This document shows positions 1 through 5,467 of a DNA stretch of 6,624 nt, piece after piece. The position numbers were made by a program, and so were the translations under genes. Each line of letters opens with the position of its first letter. The stretch's first letter is position 1. The notes beneath the pieces are model-generated. The model did not search any database. It saw nothing but the letters and a program-made list of their open reading frames with translations, and had not been told where the DNA came from. This stretch comes from Calditrichota bacterium (GTDB taxonomy: Bacteria > Calditrichota > Calditrichia > RBG-13-44-9), in NCBI GenBank assembly GCA_024276455.1, contig JAJRXE010000385.1, positions 1 to 6,624 on the forward strand. Reading direction: 5' to 3'.

Positions 1-144
1 GACGGCAGCGGTGCCGCCCGGGTGGACGACAAATTTTACAAATTCACCCCCGATTCCGGTCAGTCGTACAACCTGGTGGGAATCGGTTGGTACTCCTACG
101 GCAACTTTAAGCTGGAGCCGCGCTTTGCGGAAGATATTGAGGTA
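1..144 (+). repeat. Internal coding repeat, copy A (partial unit)
   Basis: This stretch encodes 48 residues matching those encoded at 586-729, an offset of 585 bases (195 codons) in the same frame. By eye, 44 of 48 residues are identical. About 21 of 144 bases differ, and most of the changed codons are synonymous. The window edge cuts the repeat unit, so the number of upstream copies is unknown. Confidence 0.9.
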
Positions 145-1050
145 GCGGCGCCTCCCATGGTGATCGAGTACCACACCATTTACGAAATTCAGAAAACCGC
201 CGACGGAGGCGAAGGCGATTCGCCTTTTGTTGGGGATTCGGTGAAAACCAGCGGAATCGTGACATTTGTAACCTCGTACGGATTTAGTATTCAGGACAGC
301 GCCGGCGCCTGGAATGGGCTCTGGGTGTACACAGGCGATAGCGCAGCGGTTACCCTGGGCGACTCGGTGGAAGTGATCGGTGAGGTGGCGGAATATTACA
401 ACTACACCGAGCTCTCTGCCAGTTCCGCCGATGTCGTGGTGCTGGCCAGTGGCAAACCGCTGCCCGGTCCGGTGGTGATTCCGACCGGCGAATTCCCGGT
501 GGAAGCCTACGAAGGAGTATTTGTCCAGTTCGAAAATGCCACCTGTATTCACCCCGACCTGGGTTACGGAGAATGGGAAGTGGACGACGGCAGCGGTGCC
601 GCCCGGGTAGATGACAAATTTGTCAAATTTACCCCCGACTCCGGACAGGTTTACAATCTGGTAGGAATCGGCTGGTATTCTTACGGCAACTTTAAGCTGG
701 AACCGCGCTATGCCGAAGACATTCAGGTGGTGACCGGCTTGAACGACTCCCGCGATCATCTTGCTGTGGCCAATGAGTTCCGGTTAATGCCGGCCTATCC
801 CAATCCGTTCAATCCCAGCACCCGCATCCGGTTCGAGATCCCGGCCAATGTGGCCCGCGATTCGAAAGTTGAACTGACCATTTACAACATTGCCGGACAA
901 AAGGTCGCAACCCTGCTGAGCGGCAAAGTGAGTGCTGGTTTCCACGAAATTAGCTGGAATGTGGAGCCGACCCTCGCTTCTGGAACCTATTTCGCCGTCC
1001 TGAAAGCCGGGAAACAAATGCAGGTTCAGAAGTTGTTGTATGTCCGATAA
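1..1050 (+). CDS. Secreted repeat protein with OB-fold-like domains and C-terminal sorting (FlgD-like) domain, 5'-truncated
   Basis: The reading frame is open from base 1, so the gene begins upstream; a GTG at base 22 is internal, not a start. The visible 349 residues comprise three parts. Residues 1-48 are the end of one repeat. Residues about 54-243 are a full repeat: an OB-fold-like beta domain (about 75-145, with a GFSIQD...GLWVYTGD pattern seen in extracellular OB-fold proteins and nuclease-associated domains), then a second beta segment ending in a near copy of residues 1-48. Residues about 260-349 are a terminal domain with PNPFNPST (267-274), a YNIAGQKV strand and a final KLLYVR, typical of type IX-like sorting/FlgD-like tails in FCB bacteria. 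It is probably exported and surface-attached or released. No catalytic domain is visible in this part, so the enzymatic or binding role is unknown. An intrinsic terminator follows directly. Family-level assignment of the tail is confident; the OB-fold call is by pattern only. Confidence 0.85.
   Translation, partial: DGSGAARVDDKFYKFTPDSGQSYNLVGIGWYSYGNFKLEPRFAEDIEVAAPPMVIEYHTIYEIQKTADGGEGDSPFVGDSVKTSGIVTFVTSYGFSIQDSAGAWNGLWVYTGDSAAVTLGDSVEVIGEVAEYYNYTELSASSADVVVLASGKPLPGPVVIPTGEFPVEAYEGVFVQFENATCIHPDLGYGEWEVDDGSGAARVDDKFVKFTPDSGQVYNLVGIGWYSYGNFKLEPRYAEDIQVVTGLNDSRDHLAVANEFRLMPAYPNPFNPSTRIRFEIPANVARDSKVELTIYNIAGQKVATLLSGKVSAGFHEISWNVEPTLASGTYFAVLKAGKQMQVQKLLYVR
586..729 (+). repeat. Internal coding repeat, copy B
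   Basis: Second copy of the 48-residue segment, beginning DGSGAARVDD and running through the GIGWYSYGNFKLEPR core. It closes the last repeat unit before the linker and the sorting domain. Amino-acid differences from copy A occur at only four positions (Y/V, S/V, F/Y and E/Q). Confidence 0.9.
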
Positions 1051-1077
1051 TCGGACTGAAATAGAGCGGTATTGAAA

Positions 1078-1118
1078 TGCCGGAGACGCTTTTTATTAAG
1101 CGTCTCCGGTACTTTTTT
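1078..1118 (+). terminator. Rho-independent terminator of the secreted-protein gene
   Basis: A perfect 11-bp inverted repeat pairs CCGGAGACGCT (1080-1090) with AGCGTCTCCGG (1099-1109). It can be extended by a T-A pair, a G-T wobble and an inner T-A pair, leaving a loop of about 6 bases. A run of six T follows at 1113-1118. It starts 27 bases after the stop codon of the upstream gene. GC-rich stem plus T-tract is textbook intrinsic termination. Confidence 0.93.
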
Positions 1119-1150
1119 ATTCGCCCTCTGAGGGAAAAAGTGGGGCGAAT
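1119..1150. repeat. Inverted repeat after the terminator
   Basis: ATTCGCCC (1119-1126) is the exact reverse complement of GGGCGAAT (1143-1150), with 16 bases between. No T-tract follows, so it is not a second intrinsic terminator on the + strand. It could be a protein-binding dyad upstream of cutA or a structure stabilising the 3' end of the preceding transcript; the role is unknown. Confidence 0.45.
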
Positions 1151-1202
1151 CCTTTCCAGTGCGAGTTGGCGTCTGCGCTCTGGTAAGCCGCAAATTATTC
1201 AC

Positions 1203-1231
1203 TTGTTTTTTCTTAAAAAATAAATTATTAT
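1203..1231 (+). promoter_or_regulatory. Candidate sigma70-type promoter for cutA
   Basis: TTGTTT (1203-1208) and TATTAT (1226-1231) are separated by 17 bases, the optimal spacing, in an AT-rich stretch. It lies between the terminator of the previous gene and the cutA ATG at 1245. The predicted start of transcription would fall around 1237-1240, leaving a leader of only a few bases and no room for a Shine-Dalgarno site; none is visible. The match is by eye and lineage-specific promoter rules may differ. Confidence 0.45.
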
Positions 1232-1244
1232 TTGACTGACCATT

Positions 1245-1571
1245 ATGAATAACAAAACGTATTACACTGTTTTGTGCACCGTTCCTAATCGGGAACTGGC
1301 GGAAAAAATTGCCCGGAGTCTGGTTGCTGAAAAATTGGCAGCCTGTTGTAATATTGTACCGGGATTAACCTCCATTTACCGCTGGCAGGGCGAAATTCAG
1401 CAGGATGCCGAATTGTTGCTGATTATTAAAACGGCTGCCCGCGCCATGAAGGCCCTGGAGAAACAGATTAAGGAGCTCCACTCCTACGAGGTGCCAGAGA
1501 TTATTGCCTTACCCATTTTGACAGGAAATTCTGACTATTTAAATTGGATTGAAGAAAATGTCCAGCAATGA
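1245..1571 (+). CDS. cutA: CutA1 divalent-cation tolerance protein
   Basis: The 108-residue product is full length for CutA1, a small ferredoxin-like-fold protein that forms very stable trimers and is linked to copper/divalent-ion tolerance, though its biochemical role remains unsettled. Family landmarks are clear: an N-terminal strand YTVLCTVPN, the helix ending EKLAACCN (about residues 29-36), the IYRWQGEIQ segment (44-52), the strand ELLLIIKT (56-63), and the HSYEVPEI motif (79-86) near the trimer interface. The C-terminus YLNWIEENV is also typical. The ATG at 1245 gives the expected N-terminus. No Shine-Dalgarno sequence precedes it, so the message may be nearly leaderless. The stop codon overlaps the start of the next gene by 14 bases, implying co-transcription. 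Confidence 0.95.
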   Translation: MNNKTYYTVLCTVPNRELAEKIARSLVAEKLAACCNIVPGLTSIYRWQGEIQQDAELLLIIKTAARAMKALEKQIKELHSYEVPEIIALPILTGNSDYLNWIEENVQQ

Positions 1572-2472
1572 AGAGCTGAACAGAGAGTACTGGCGGGAGG
1601 ATGTTGAACGTCTTCGGAACGATTCCGTGCACAGTTCCATGGACCTGGCCGATCAGGCCCTGGATTTAATCGAGGATTTTATTGAGCGCCGGTTGTACCG
1701 GAATCGCACCGAGTTGTTGCAATCGTTATCGAAACTGAGCAACGCTCTGGTTCGGGCCAAACCACTCATGGCTCTGATTTATTCCCGTTCGCACAAGGTT
1801 ATTGAATTCATCGAAAACATTCCCAAAGAAGAGCGGAATATCGAAAATATTGTGAAAATGACCTTGCAGCGAATCCGGGAGATGCGGGAGGAAATAAAAG
1901 AAAAACAACAGAAAATTACCCGCTTTGGTGCCCGGCTGATTCTGGATCACCACCTTGTGTTCACCCATTCCGCCAGTCGGGTGGTGGAATCTATTTTATT
2001 GGAAGCCCGGCGATTGAAAAAGCGTTTCCGGTTGATTTGCACGGAAAGCCGTCCCAAGTTGGAGGGCGCTGCCTTTGCGCGCCGAATGGCTGAAGCGGGC
2101 ATCAAGACCCGCCTGATTCCGGATGCCGATATTGTCCGTGCCTTGCAGGACGCCCATTTCGTTCTTACCGGTACCGACCGCATCACGGAAAATACCTTCG
2201 TGAACAAAACCGGCACGGCGGCGATTGCCATGGTCGCCAACGAATTGGACAAACCTTTTTACATTGCCGCGGATCTGGACAAAATTCTGTTGAAACGAAC
2301 TTACCCGGTCCGTTTTCATTCTCAGGATCCGGAAGAGATTATTTCCAATCCCCCCGAAAACCTCACCGTTTCCAATGTGTATTTCGAAGAAGTTCCACTG
2401 GAAATGCTGCACAAAATTATTTGCGAGGACGGGATTTTCGAGCGAAGTGAATTTATTGAACGGTTCTTGTAA
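1558..2472 (+). CDS. eIF-2B alpha/MtnA/ribose-1,5-bisphosphate isomerase superfamily protein lacking the isomerase cysteine
   Basis: From the ATG at 1558 the product has 304 residues; a TTG at 1549 would add three. I prefer the ATG, which overlaps the end of cutA by 14 bases. The N-terminal third is helical and charged, with a coiled-coil-like stretch at about 90-122. The C-terminal two thirds is the Rossmann-like domain of the eIF-2B superfamily: VFTHSASRVV (134-143), CTESRPKLEG (161-170), GTDRI (205-209), NKTGT (216-220) and the FYIAADLDKI strand. Known isomerases of this family (MtnA, archaeal ribose-1,5-bisphosphate isomerase) use a cysteine in a THC motif plus the aspartate of G-x-DR. 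Here the aspartate (D207) is kept but THC is THS (S138), as in the eIF-2B regulatory subunits. It may bind a sugar phosphate or nucleotide without the usual isomerisation; the true role is unknown. An intrinsic terminator follows. Confidence 0.85.
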   Translation: MSSNEELNREYWREDVERLRNDSVHSSMDLADQALDLIEDFIERRLYRNRTELLQSLSKLSNALVRAKPLMALIYSRSHKVIEFIENIPKEERNIENIVKMTLQRIREMREEIKEKQQKITRFGARLILDHHLVFTHSASRVVESILLEARRLKKRFRLICTESRPKLEGAAFARRMAEAGIKTRLIPDADIVRALQDAHFVLTGTDRITENTFVNKTGTAAIAMVANELDKPFYIAADLDKILLKRTYPVRFHSQDPEEIISNPPENLTVSNVYFEEVPLEMLHKIICEDGIFERSEFIERFL

Positions 2473-2495
2473 TTCGTTTTGAATAGAAAAAGAAT

Positions 2496-2519
2496 GCCCG
2501 GCTCCGGTCGGGCTTTTTT
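2496..2519 (+). terminator. Rho-independent terminator after the cutA/eIF-2B-like unit
   Basis: GCCCG (2496-2500) pairs with CGGGC (2509-2513) around an 8-base loop that may be tightened by a G-T pair. Six T follow at 2514-2519. An A-rich run upstream can extend pairing into the T-tract. It lies 23 bases after the stop codon, where a terminator is expected. Confidence 0.85.
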
Positions 2520-2534
2520 ATTAAGCGGGTGAAA

Positions 2535-2586
2535 CGGTAATTTTCTTTTTACCGGGAAATTGGGGAATTCTTTTCGTAAATTCCTC
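2535..2586. repeat. Two adjacent short inverted repeats upstream of the amidohydrolase-like gene
   Basis: CGGTAA (2535-2540) pairs with TTACCG (2549-2554) around eight bases. GGGGAATT (2562-2569) pairs with AATTCCTC (2579-2586), with one G-T wobble and a 9-base loop. They lie in the intergenic leader between the terminator and the TTG start at 2633. I found no convincing -35/-10 pair here, so these dyads could be operator or leader structures, or chance. Confidence 0.3.
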
Positions 2587-2622
2587 CCTGGCAAATGGTG
2601 GTTTAAGGAAAAATTGGATTAC

Positions 2623-2626
2623 GGAG
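2623..2626 (+). promoter_or_regulatory. Ribosome binding site GGAG for a TTG start
   Basis: GGAG lies 6 bases before the TTG at 2633. It decides the start of this gene, since no in-frame ATG or GTG near the N-terminus has a comparable site. Confidence 0.7.
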
Positions 2627-2632
2627 AAAAGA

Positions 2633-3670
2633 TTGCCGGCAACGGGAAACTGGGTAAAAGCAAAGAGCGAAAACGGGAGTCACAACGGGAAAACCGGGTG
2701 GGTTGAATTCCCGGGATTTCACAACCCTTTTTTAAACCTGCGCCACACCCTGGAATCGTTTCTTTTTCCTGAAGAGGATTCCCGTTCCTTTTCCCGGGAA
2801 ATCGGTTATGATCTGGAAGATTTGTATTACACCGCCTTATTTGCCGGCTGGCGTTCCTTGCAATCAGGTTTTACTTCCCTGGCAATTGTGTTGGATGGGA
2901 ATTTTATTCTTCCCGGCGGAGTGGAGACGGTAGCGCAGGCATTGCAGGATATCGGTGTACACGGATGGGTGGGGAATCAGATCTCCCGGGAACAAAAAGG
3001 AGACTCGATCCACCTGGCCTGGGCTGAGAATTACGATTTCCTGCGTCAACAAAAAATTCCATCGGTAAAAGGGGTTTTAGCACTGGAAGGAGTTGGTCGT
3101 CCGGGAGCGGGTCCATTTGCTGCGGTTTCTTTAAAGGACCTCCTCGTAGATCGTCTGTATTGTTTCCAATGCGGTAGCGACGAAAGCGCTGATTTCCAAT
3201 CCCTTTTAACGGAGAGCTTTCGGGTTGTTCTGGCGGACGAGGTAAGCTTTACCGCCCTTTCTCTGAAGCAGGGGGATGTACCGGCATTTCTTCTGTGGAG
3301 ATCGGAAAATGAATCAAACAGTACCCCGGAAAAAGAGGAAAATAGTGTGGTGGGAATTCCGGTTACCCGGGACCGGATCACCTCACCGAATCCGGTTTAC
3401 TTTCTCTCCTCGCCAAACTTCTGGAAATCGCAGTTTACAATCTACCGAAATCCGGACTTGTTTTTCCCTTTTCCTATTCCCACCCAAAAAGAGCTGGTGG
3501 AGCAATTTACAAGTGTCATGGGCTGGTTTCGCGATTCAAAAATACTCGTTCAGGAGATTGTCCTGAATGACGAACAAATTGTCAGAAACCGACGGCTTAC
3601 CAAAATCCCGGAAACCGTCATCCAGCACGAGTTCGATCATATTGTGCGCAAACTAAAAAGAATGTACTAA
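2633..3670 (+). CDS. Degenerate SsnA-like amidohydrolase family protein, probable pseudoenzyme
   Basis: The start is TTG with GGAG six bases upstream, giving 345 residues, shorter than the roughly 400-450 usual for SsnA-type amidohydrolases. The resemblance is by pattern. FPGFHNPFLNLRH (26-38) sits where active enzymes have PG-x-(I/V)-N-x-H-x-H. LEDLYYTALFAGWRSLQSGFTSL (from 61) matches the helix ending in sGvTt. The C-terminal strand ILVQEIVLNDEQIVRNRRL (304-322), followed by a helix ending KLKRMY, matches the return of the chain to the small beta domain. The metal ligands are absent: there is no HxH, no strand-5 or strand-6 histidine motif, and no TDG-like aspartate. Catalysis by the usual metal mechanism is therefore unlikely. 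Sixteen bases separate its stop from cdsA, suggesting co-expression. It may be a structural or regulatory relic; alternatively the resemblance is superficial and the protein is simply uncharacterised. Confidence 0.6.
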   Translation: MPATGNWVKAKSENGSHNGKTGWVEFPGFHNPFLNLRHTLESFLFPEEDSRSFSREIGYDLEDLYYTALFAGWRSLQSGFTSLAIVLDGNFILPGGVETVAQALQDIGVHGWVGNQISREQKGDSIHLAWAENYDFLRQQKIPSVKGVLALEGVGRPGAGPFAAVSLKDLLVDRLYCFQCGSDESADFQSLLTESFRVVLADEVSFTALSLKQGDVPAFLLWRSENESNSTPEKEENSVVGIPVTRDRITSPNPVYFLSSPNFWKSQFTIYRNPDLFFPFPIPTQKELVEQFTSVMGWFRDSKILVQEIVLNDEQIVRNRRLTKIPETVIQHEFDHIVRKLKRMY

Positions 3671-3673
3671 TTC

Positions 3674-3678
3674 GGGAG
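3674..3678 (+). promoter_or_regulatory. Ribosome binding site GGGAG for the cdsA TTG start
   Basis: GGGAG lies 8 bases before the TTG at 3687, within the 16-base gap after the preceding stop codon. It supports TTG as the real cdsA start. Confidence 0.75.
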
Positions 3679-3686
3679 AAAATACC

Positions 3687-4514
3687 TTGAAAGAATTAAC
3701 TCAACGCATACTGGTCGCTTTGTGGGGAATCCCCCTCATTCTGGGCTTAAGCTTCTTTGGTGGGTATTCCTTTTTGCTTTTGCTCCTGGTGATTAACGGA
3801 ATGGCATTGTGGGAATTTTACAGCATGTACCATTACAAACATATTTACCCTTACCGAGTTCTGGGGATCGTTTTGTCGGAGCTGGTGCTGCTCAGCATGT
3901 TTTTCTTTCCCTGGATTCCGCTGTTTTCCGTCCTGTTAGTGCTGCTATTGGTGGTGCTCCTTCGCCACTTGCTGGGCTCCCGGGAGAACCGCAGCCTGAA
4001 TACGGTTTTTACCCTGGGTGGCATTTTCTACATTACCTTTTTTTTGGGAGCGATTTTACATTTACGGATGCAGTTTAACGAGTTAACCGGACTGGTTAGT
4101 GAGGTTGCCGGAGGGATTTTTCTGGTTTTATTGTGGGTTACCATCTGGATTTGCGACACCATGGCTTATTTTGGCGGACGGTTATTCGGAAAGCACAAAT
4201 TAGCTCCCAGTACCAGCCCGAATAAAACCATCGAAGGAGCTGTTTCCGGATTCCTGGGTGCGATTATTGTTTTTACCGCCGGAGGGATGCTGTTTCTTCC
4301 GGAATTATCTTTTTATTACCATCTGATTGGTGGGATTCTGGTCGGAATTTTTGGACAATTAGGAGATCTGGTGGAATCCCGTTTTAAGAGAGATGCCGGG
4401 GTTAAAGATACCTCCACGCTTCTCCCCGGACATGGCGGTTTTCTGGATCGCTTCGACTCTTTTATTTTTCTTTCTCCACTATTCTACTTTTTATTTTATT
4501 GGTTCAAGTTTTGA
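3687..4514 (+). CDS. cdsA: Phosphatidate cytidylyltransferase (CDP-diacylglycerol synthase)
   Basis: This 275-residue polytopic membrane protein uses CTP and phosphatidic acid to make CDP-diacylglycerol, the precursor of phosphatidylglycerol, cardiolipin and phosphatidylethanolamine, in the cytoplasmic membrane. The diagnostic CDP-alcohol synthase signature is complete at residues about 231-257: S-R-F-K-R, then K-D-x-S, then LPGHGGFLDRFD. The upstream SPNKTIEGAVSG motif is also present. Long hydrophobic segments fill the N-terminal half (for example about 9-27, 29-45, 62-92 and 108-125), and a last one ends the chain. Length is normal for bacterial CdsA. The start is TTG with a good Shine-Dalgarno site, giving the typical N-terminus KELTQRILVALWGIPL. 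The usual uppS, frr or dxr neighbours are not visible; instead squalene-pathway genes follow, which makes a lipid-focused cluster. Confidence 0.96.
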   Translation: MKELTQRILVALWGIPLILGLSFFGGYSFLLLLLVINGMALWEFYSMYHYKHIYPYRVLGIVLSELVLLSMFFFPWIPLFSVLLVLLLVVLLRHLLGSRENRSLNTVFTLGGIFYITFFLGAILHLRMQFNELTGLVSEVAGGIFLVLLWVTIWICDTMAYFGGRLFGKHKLAPSTSPNKTIEGAVSGFLGAIIVFTAGGMLFLPELSFYYHLIGGILVGIFGQLGDLVESRFKRDAGVKDTSTLLPGHGGFLDRFDSFIFLSPLFYFLFYWFKF

Positions 4515-4550
4515 TGTTTGAAAGAAAGTGAGAGAAAACAGTTTTGTGGT

Positions 4551-4579
4551 TTGGTTTTTCGAACGGGTGGTGTTATCTT
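4551..4579 (+). promoter_or_regulatory. Candidate extended -10 promoter for hpnCD
   Basis: TTGGTT (4551-4556) and TATCTT (4574-4579) are 17 bases apart, and TG at 4571-4572 makes an extended -10 (TGTTATCTT). It lies in the 90-base gap between the cdsA stop and the ATG at 4605. Transcription would start near 4586, leaving a leader of about 20 bases. If real, it rules out the upstream TTG at 4518 as the start for this transcript. By-eye match only. Confidence 0.4.
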
Positions 4580-4604
4580 CAGTGAAATTAGTTTAGTTAA
4601 GGTT

Positions 4605-5447
4605 ATGGAAGAGGTCTCCCAGAAAGAAATCCAGAATGCTTACCGGTACTGTCTTCGCCTCGCGCAATCTCACTACGAAAATTTTCCTGTAGCAAGCATT
4701 CTTGTCCCGGCCCGGTTACGACCGCATATTGCGGCAATATATGCCTTTGCGCGCACAGCCGATGATTTCGCCGATGAAGAAGAAAATCGGGAAAAAGTTC
4801 TTCAATGGCGGGAAAAGTTGCATCAAAGCCTGTGTAGCAGACCAAAAGACCCCATCTTTCTGGCCTTGTCTCATACCATTAAAAAATTTCAACTGCCCTG
4901 GCGATGGCTGGATGATCTGCTGACGGCTTTTTTAATGGATTTGACAAAAAACCGCTTTCAAAATTGGGAAGAGTTATATTACTATTGTCGCCACTCCGCA
5001 AATCCGGTGGGACGCATTGTGCTCTGGATATTTGGTTACCGAGATGAGAAATTAATGGCATATGGCGACTCTATTACCACAGCGTTGCAGCTAACAAATT
5101 TTTGGCAGGATCTTTCGGTGGATATCCCGCGAAATAGGTTGTATATTCCAACCGGGACGTTACAAAACCATGGGCTCCTCCCGGCGGAGGTGCTGCAACG
5201 AACGGTGAATGGTAAATTTATCCCCGTTCTGGAAGAGCTTGTGGGGAAAACCAGAGCCTTATTTCAAAAAGGGAGCGAACTCTTAACCCACCTCAGCGGA
5301 CGACTTTACTGGGAATTAAAATTAACCGTTCTTGGCGGGATGACGGTTCTAAAAAAAGTGGAAAAATATTCGGAAAATGTGTTGTGGAGTCGCCCGGTTT
5401 TGACTAAAAAAGATTGGGGCGGTATTCTCTTTCGGTTAGTAAATTAA
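4605..5447 (+). CDS. hpnC: Hydroxysqualene synthase HpnC (squalene/phytoene synthase family)
   Basis: From the ATG at 4605 the protein has 280 residues, the normal size. A TTG at 4518 would add 29 residues with no Shine-Dalgarno support and no resemblance to the family, whose members begin near AYRYCLRLA..HYENFPVAS. HpnC converts presqualene diphosphate to hydroxysqualene. The first aspartate-rich motif is DDFAD (53-57) in the context YAFARTADDFADE, characteristic of HpnC rather than HpnD or CrtB. The second is QDLSVD (168-173), following ALQLTNFW. SANPVGR (131-137) and the RLYIP segment (178-182) are also family features. AAGG sits only two bases before the ATG, so translation signals are weak. 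The partner hpnD follows after 20 bases, supporting the HpnC reading over a generic squalene synthase. Confidence 0.92.
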   Translation: MEEVSQKEIQNAYRYCLRLAQSHYENFPVASILVPARLRPHIAAIYAFARTADDFADEEENREKVLQWREKLHQSLCSRPKDPIFLALSHTIKKFQLPWRWLDDLLTAFLMDLTKNRFQNWEELYYYCRHSANPVGRIVLWIFGYRDEKLMAYGDSITTALQLTNFWQDLSVDIPRNRLYIPTGTLQNHGLLPAEVLQRTVNGKFIPVLEELVGKTRALFQKGSELLTHLSGRLYWELKLTVLGGMTVLKKVEKYSENVLWSRPVLTKKDWGGILFRLVN

Positions 5448-5457
5448 TAAGAATGAA

Positions 5458-5461
5458 AAGG
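5458..5461 (+). promoter_or_regulatory. Ribosome binding site AAGG deciding the hpnD start
   Basis: AAGG, at the end of an AAAAGG run, lies 6 bases before the ATG at 5468. It favours this start over the ATG at 5453, which has no such site, and the TTG at 5414, which would overlap hpnC. Confidence 0.6.
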
Positions 5462-5467
5462 TGTTCC

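Noticed and set aside
22..24. GTG as the start of the first gene
   Set aside because: The frame is open upstream to base 1, and the preceding codons belong to the same repeat as copy B, so the GTG is internal.
1726..2594. Several open frames on the minus strand across the eIF-2B-like gene
   Set aside because: They are antisense to a clear gene, and their translations show no recognisable domain or ribosome binding site.
2864..3566. Alternative frames inside the amidohydrolase-like gene, both strands
   Set aside because: The translations look like random arginine- and serine-rich shadows; the 345-residue frame has the ribosome binding site and the family-like motifs.
4518..4604. TTG at 4518 as the hpnC start
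   Set aside because: There is no ribosome binding site, the extra 29 residues do not resemble the family N-terminus, and a promoter-like site lies inside this stretch.
5414..5467. Longer hpnD starting at TTG 5414 or ATG 5453
   Set aside because: The TTG would overlap hpnC by 34 bases and neither has a Shine-Dalgarno site; the ATG at 5468 has AAGG at good spacing.
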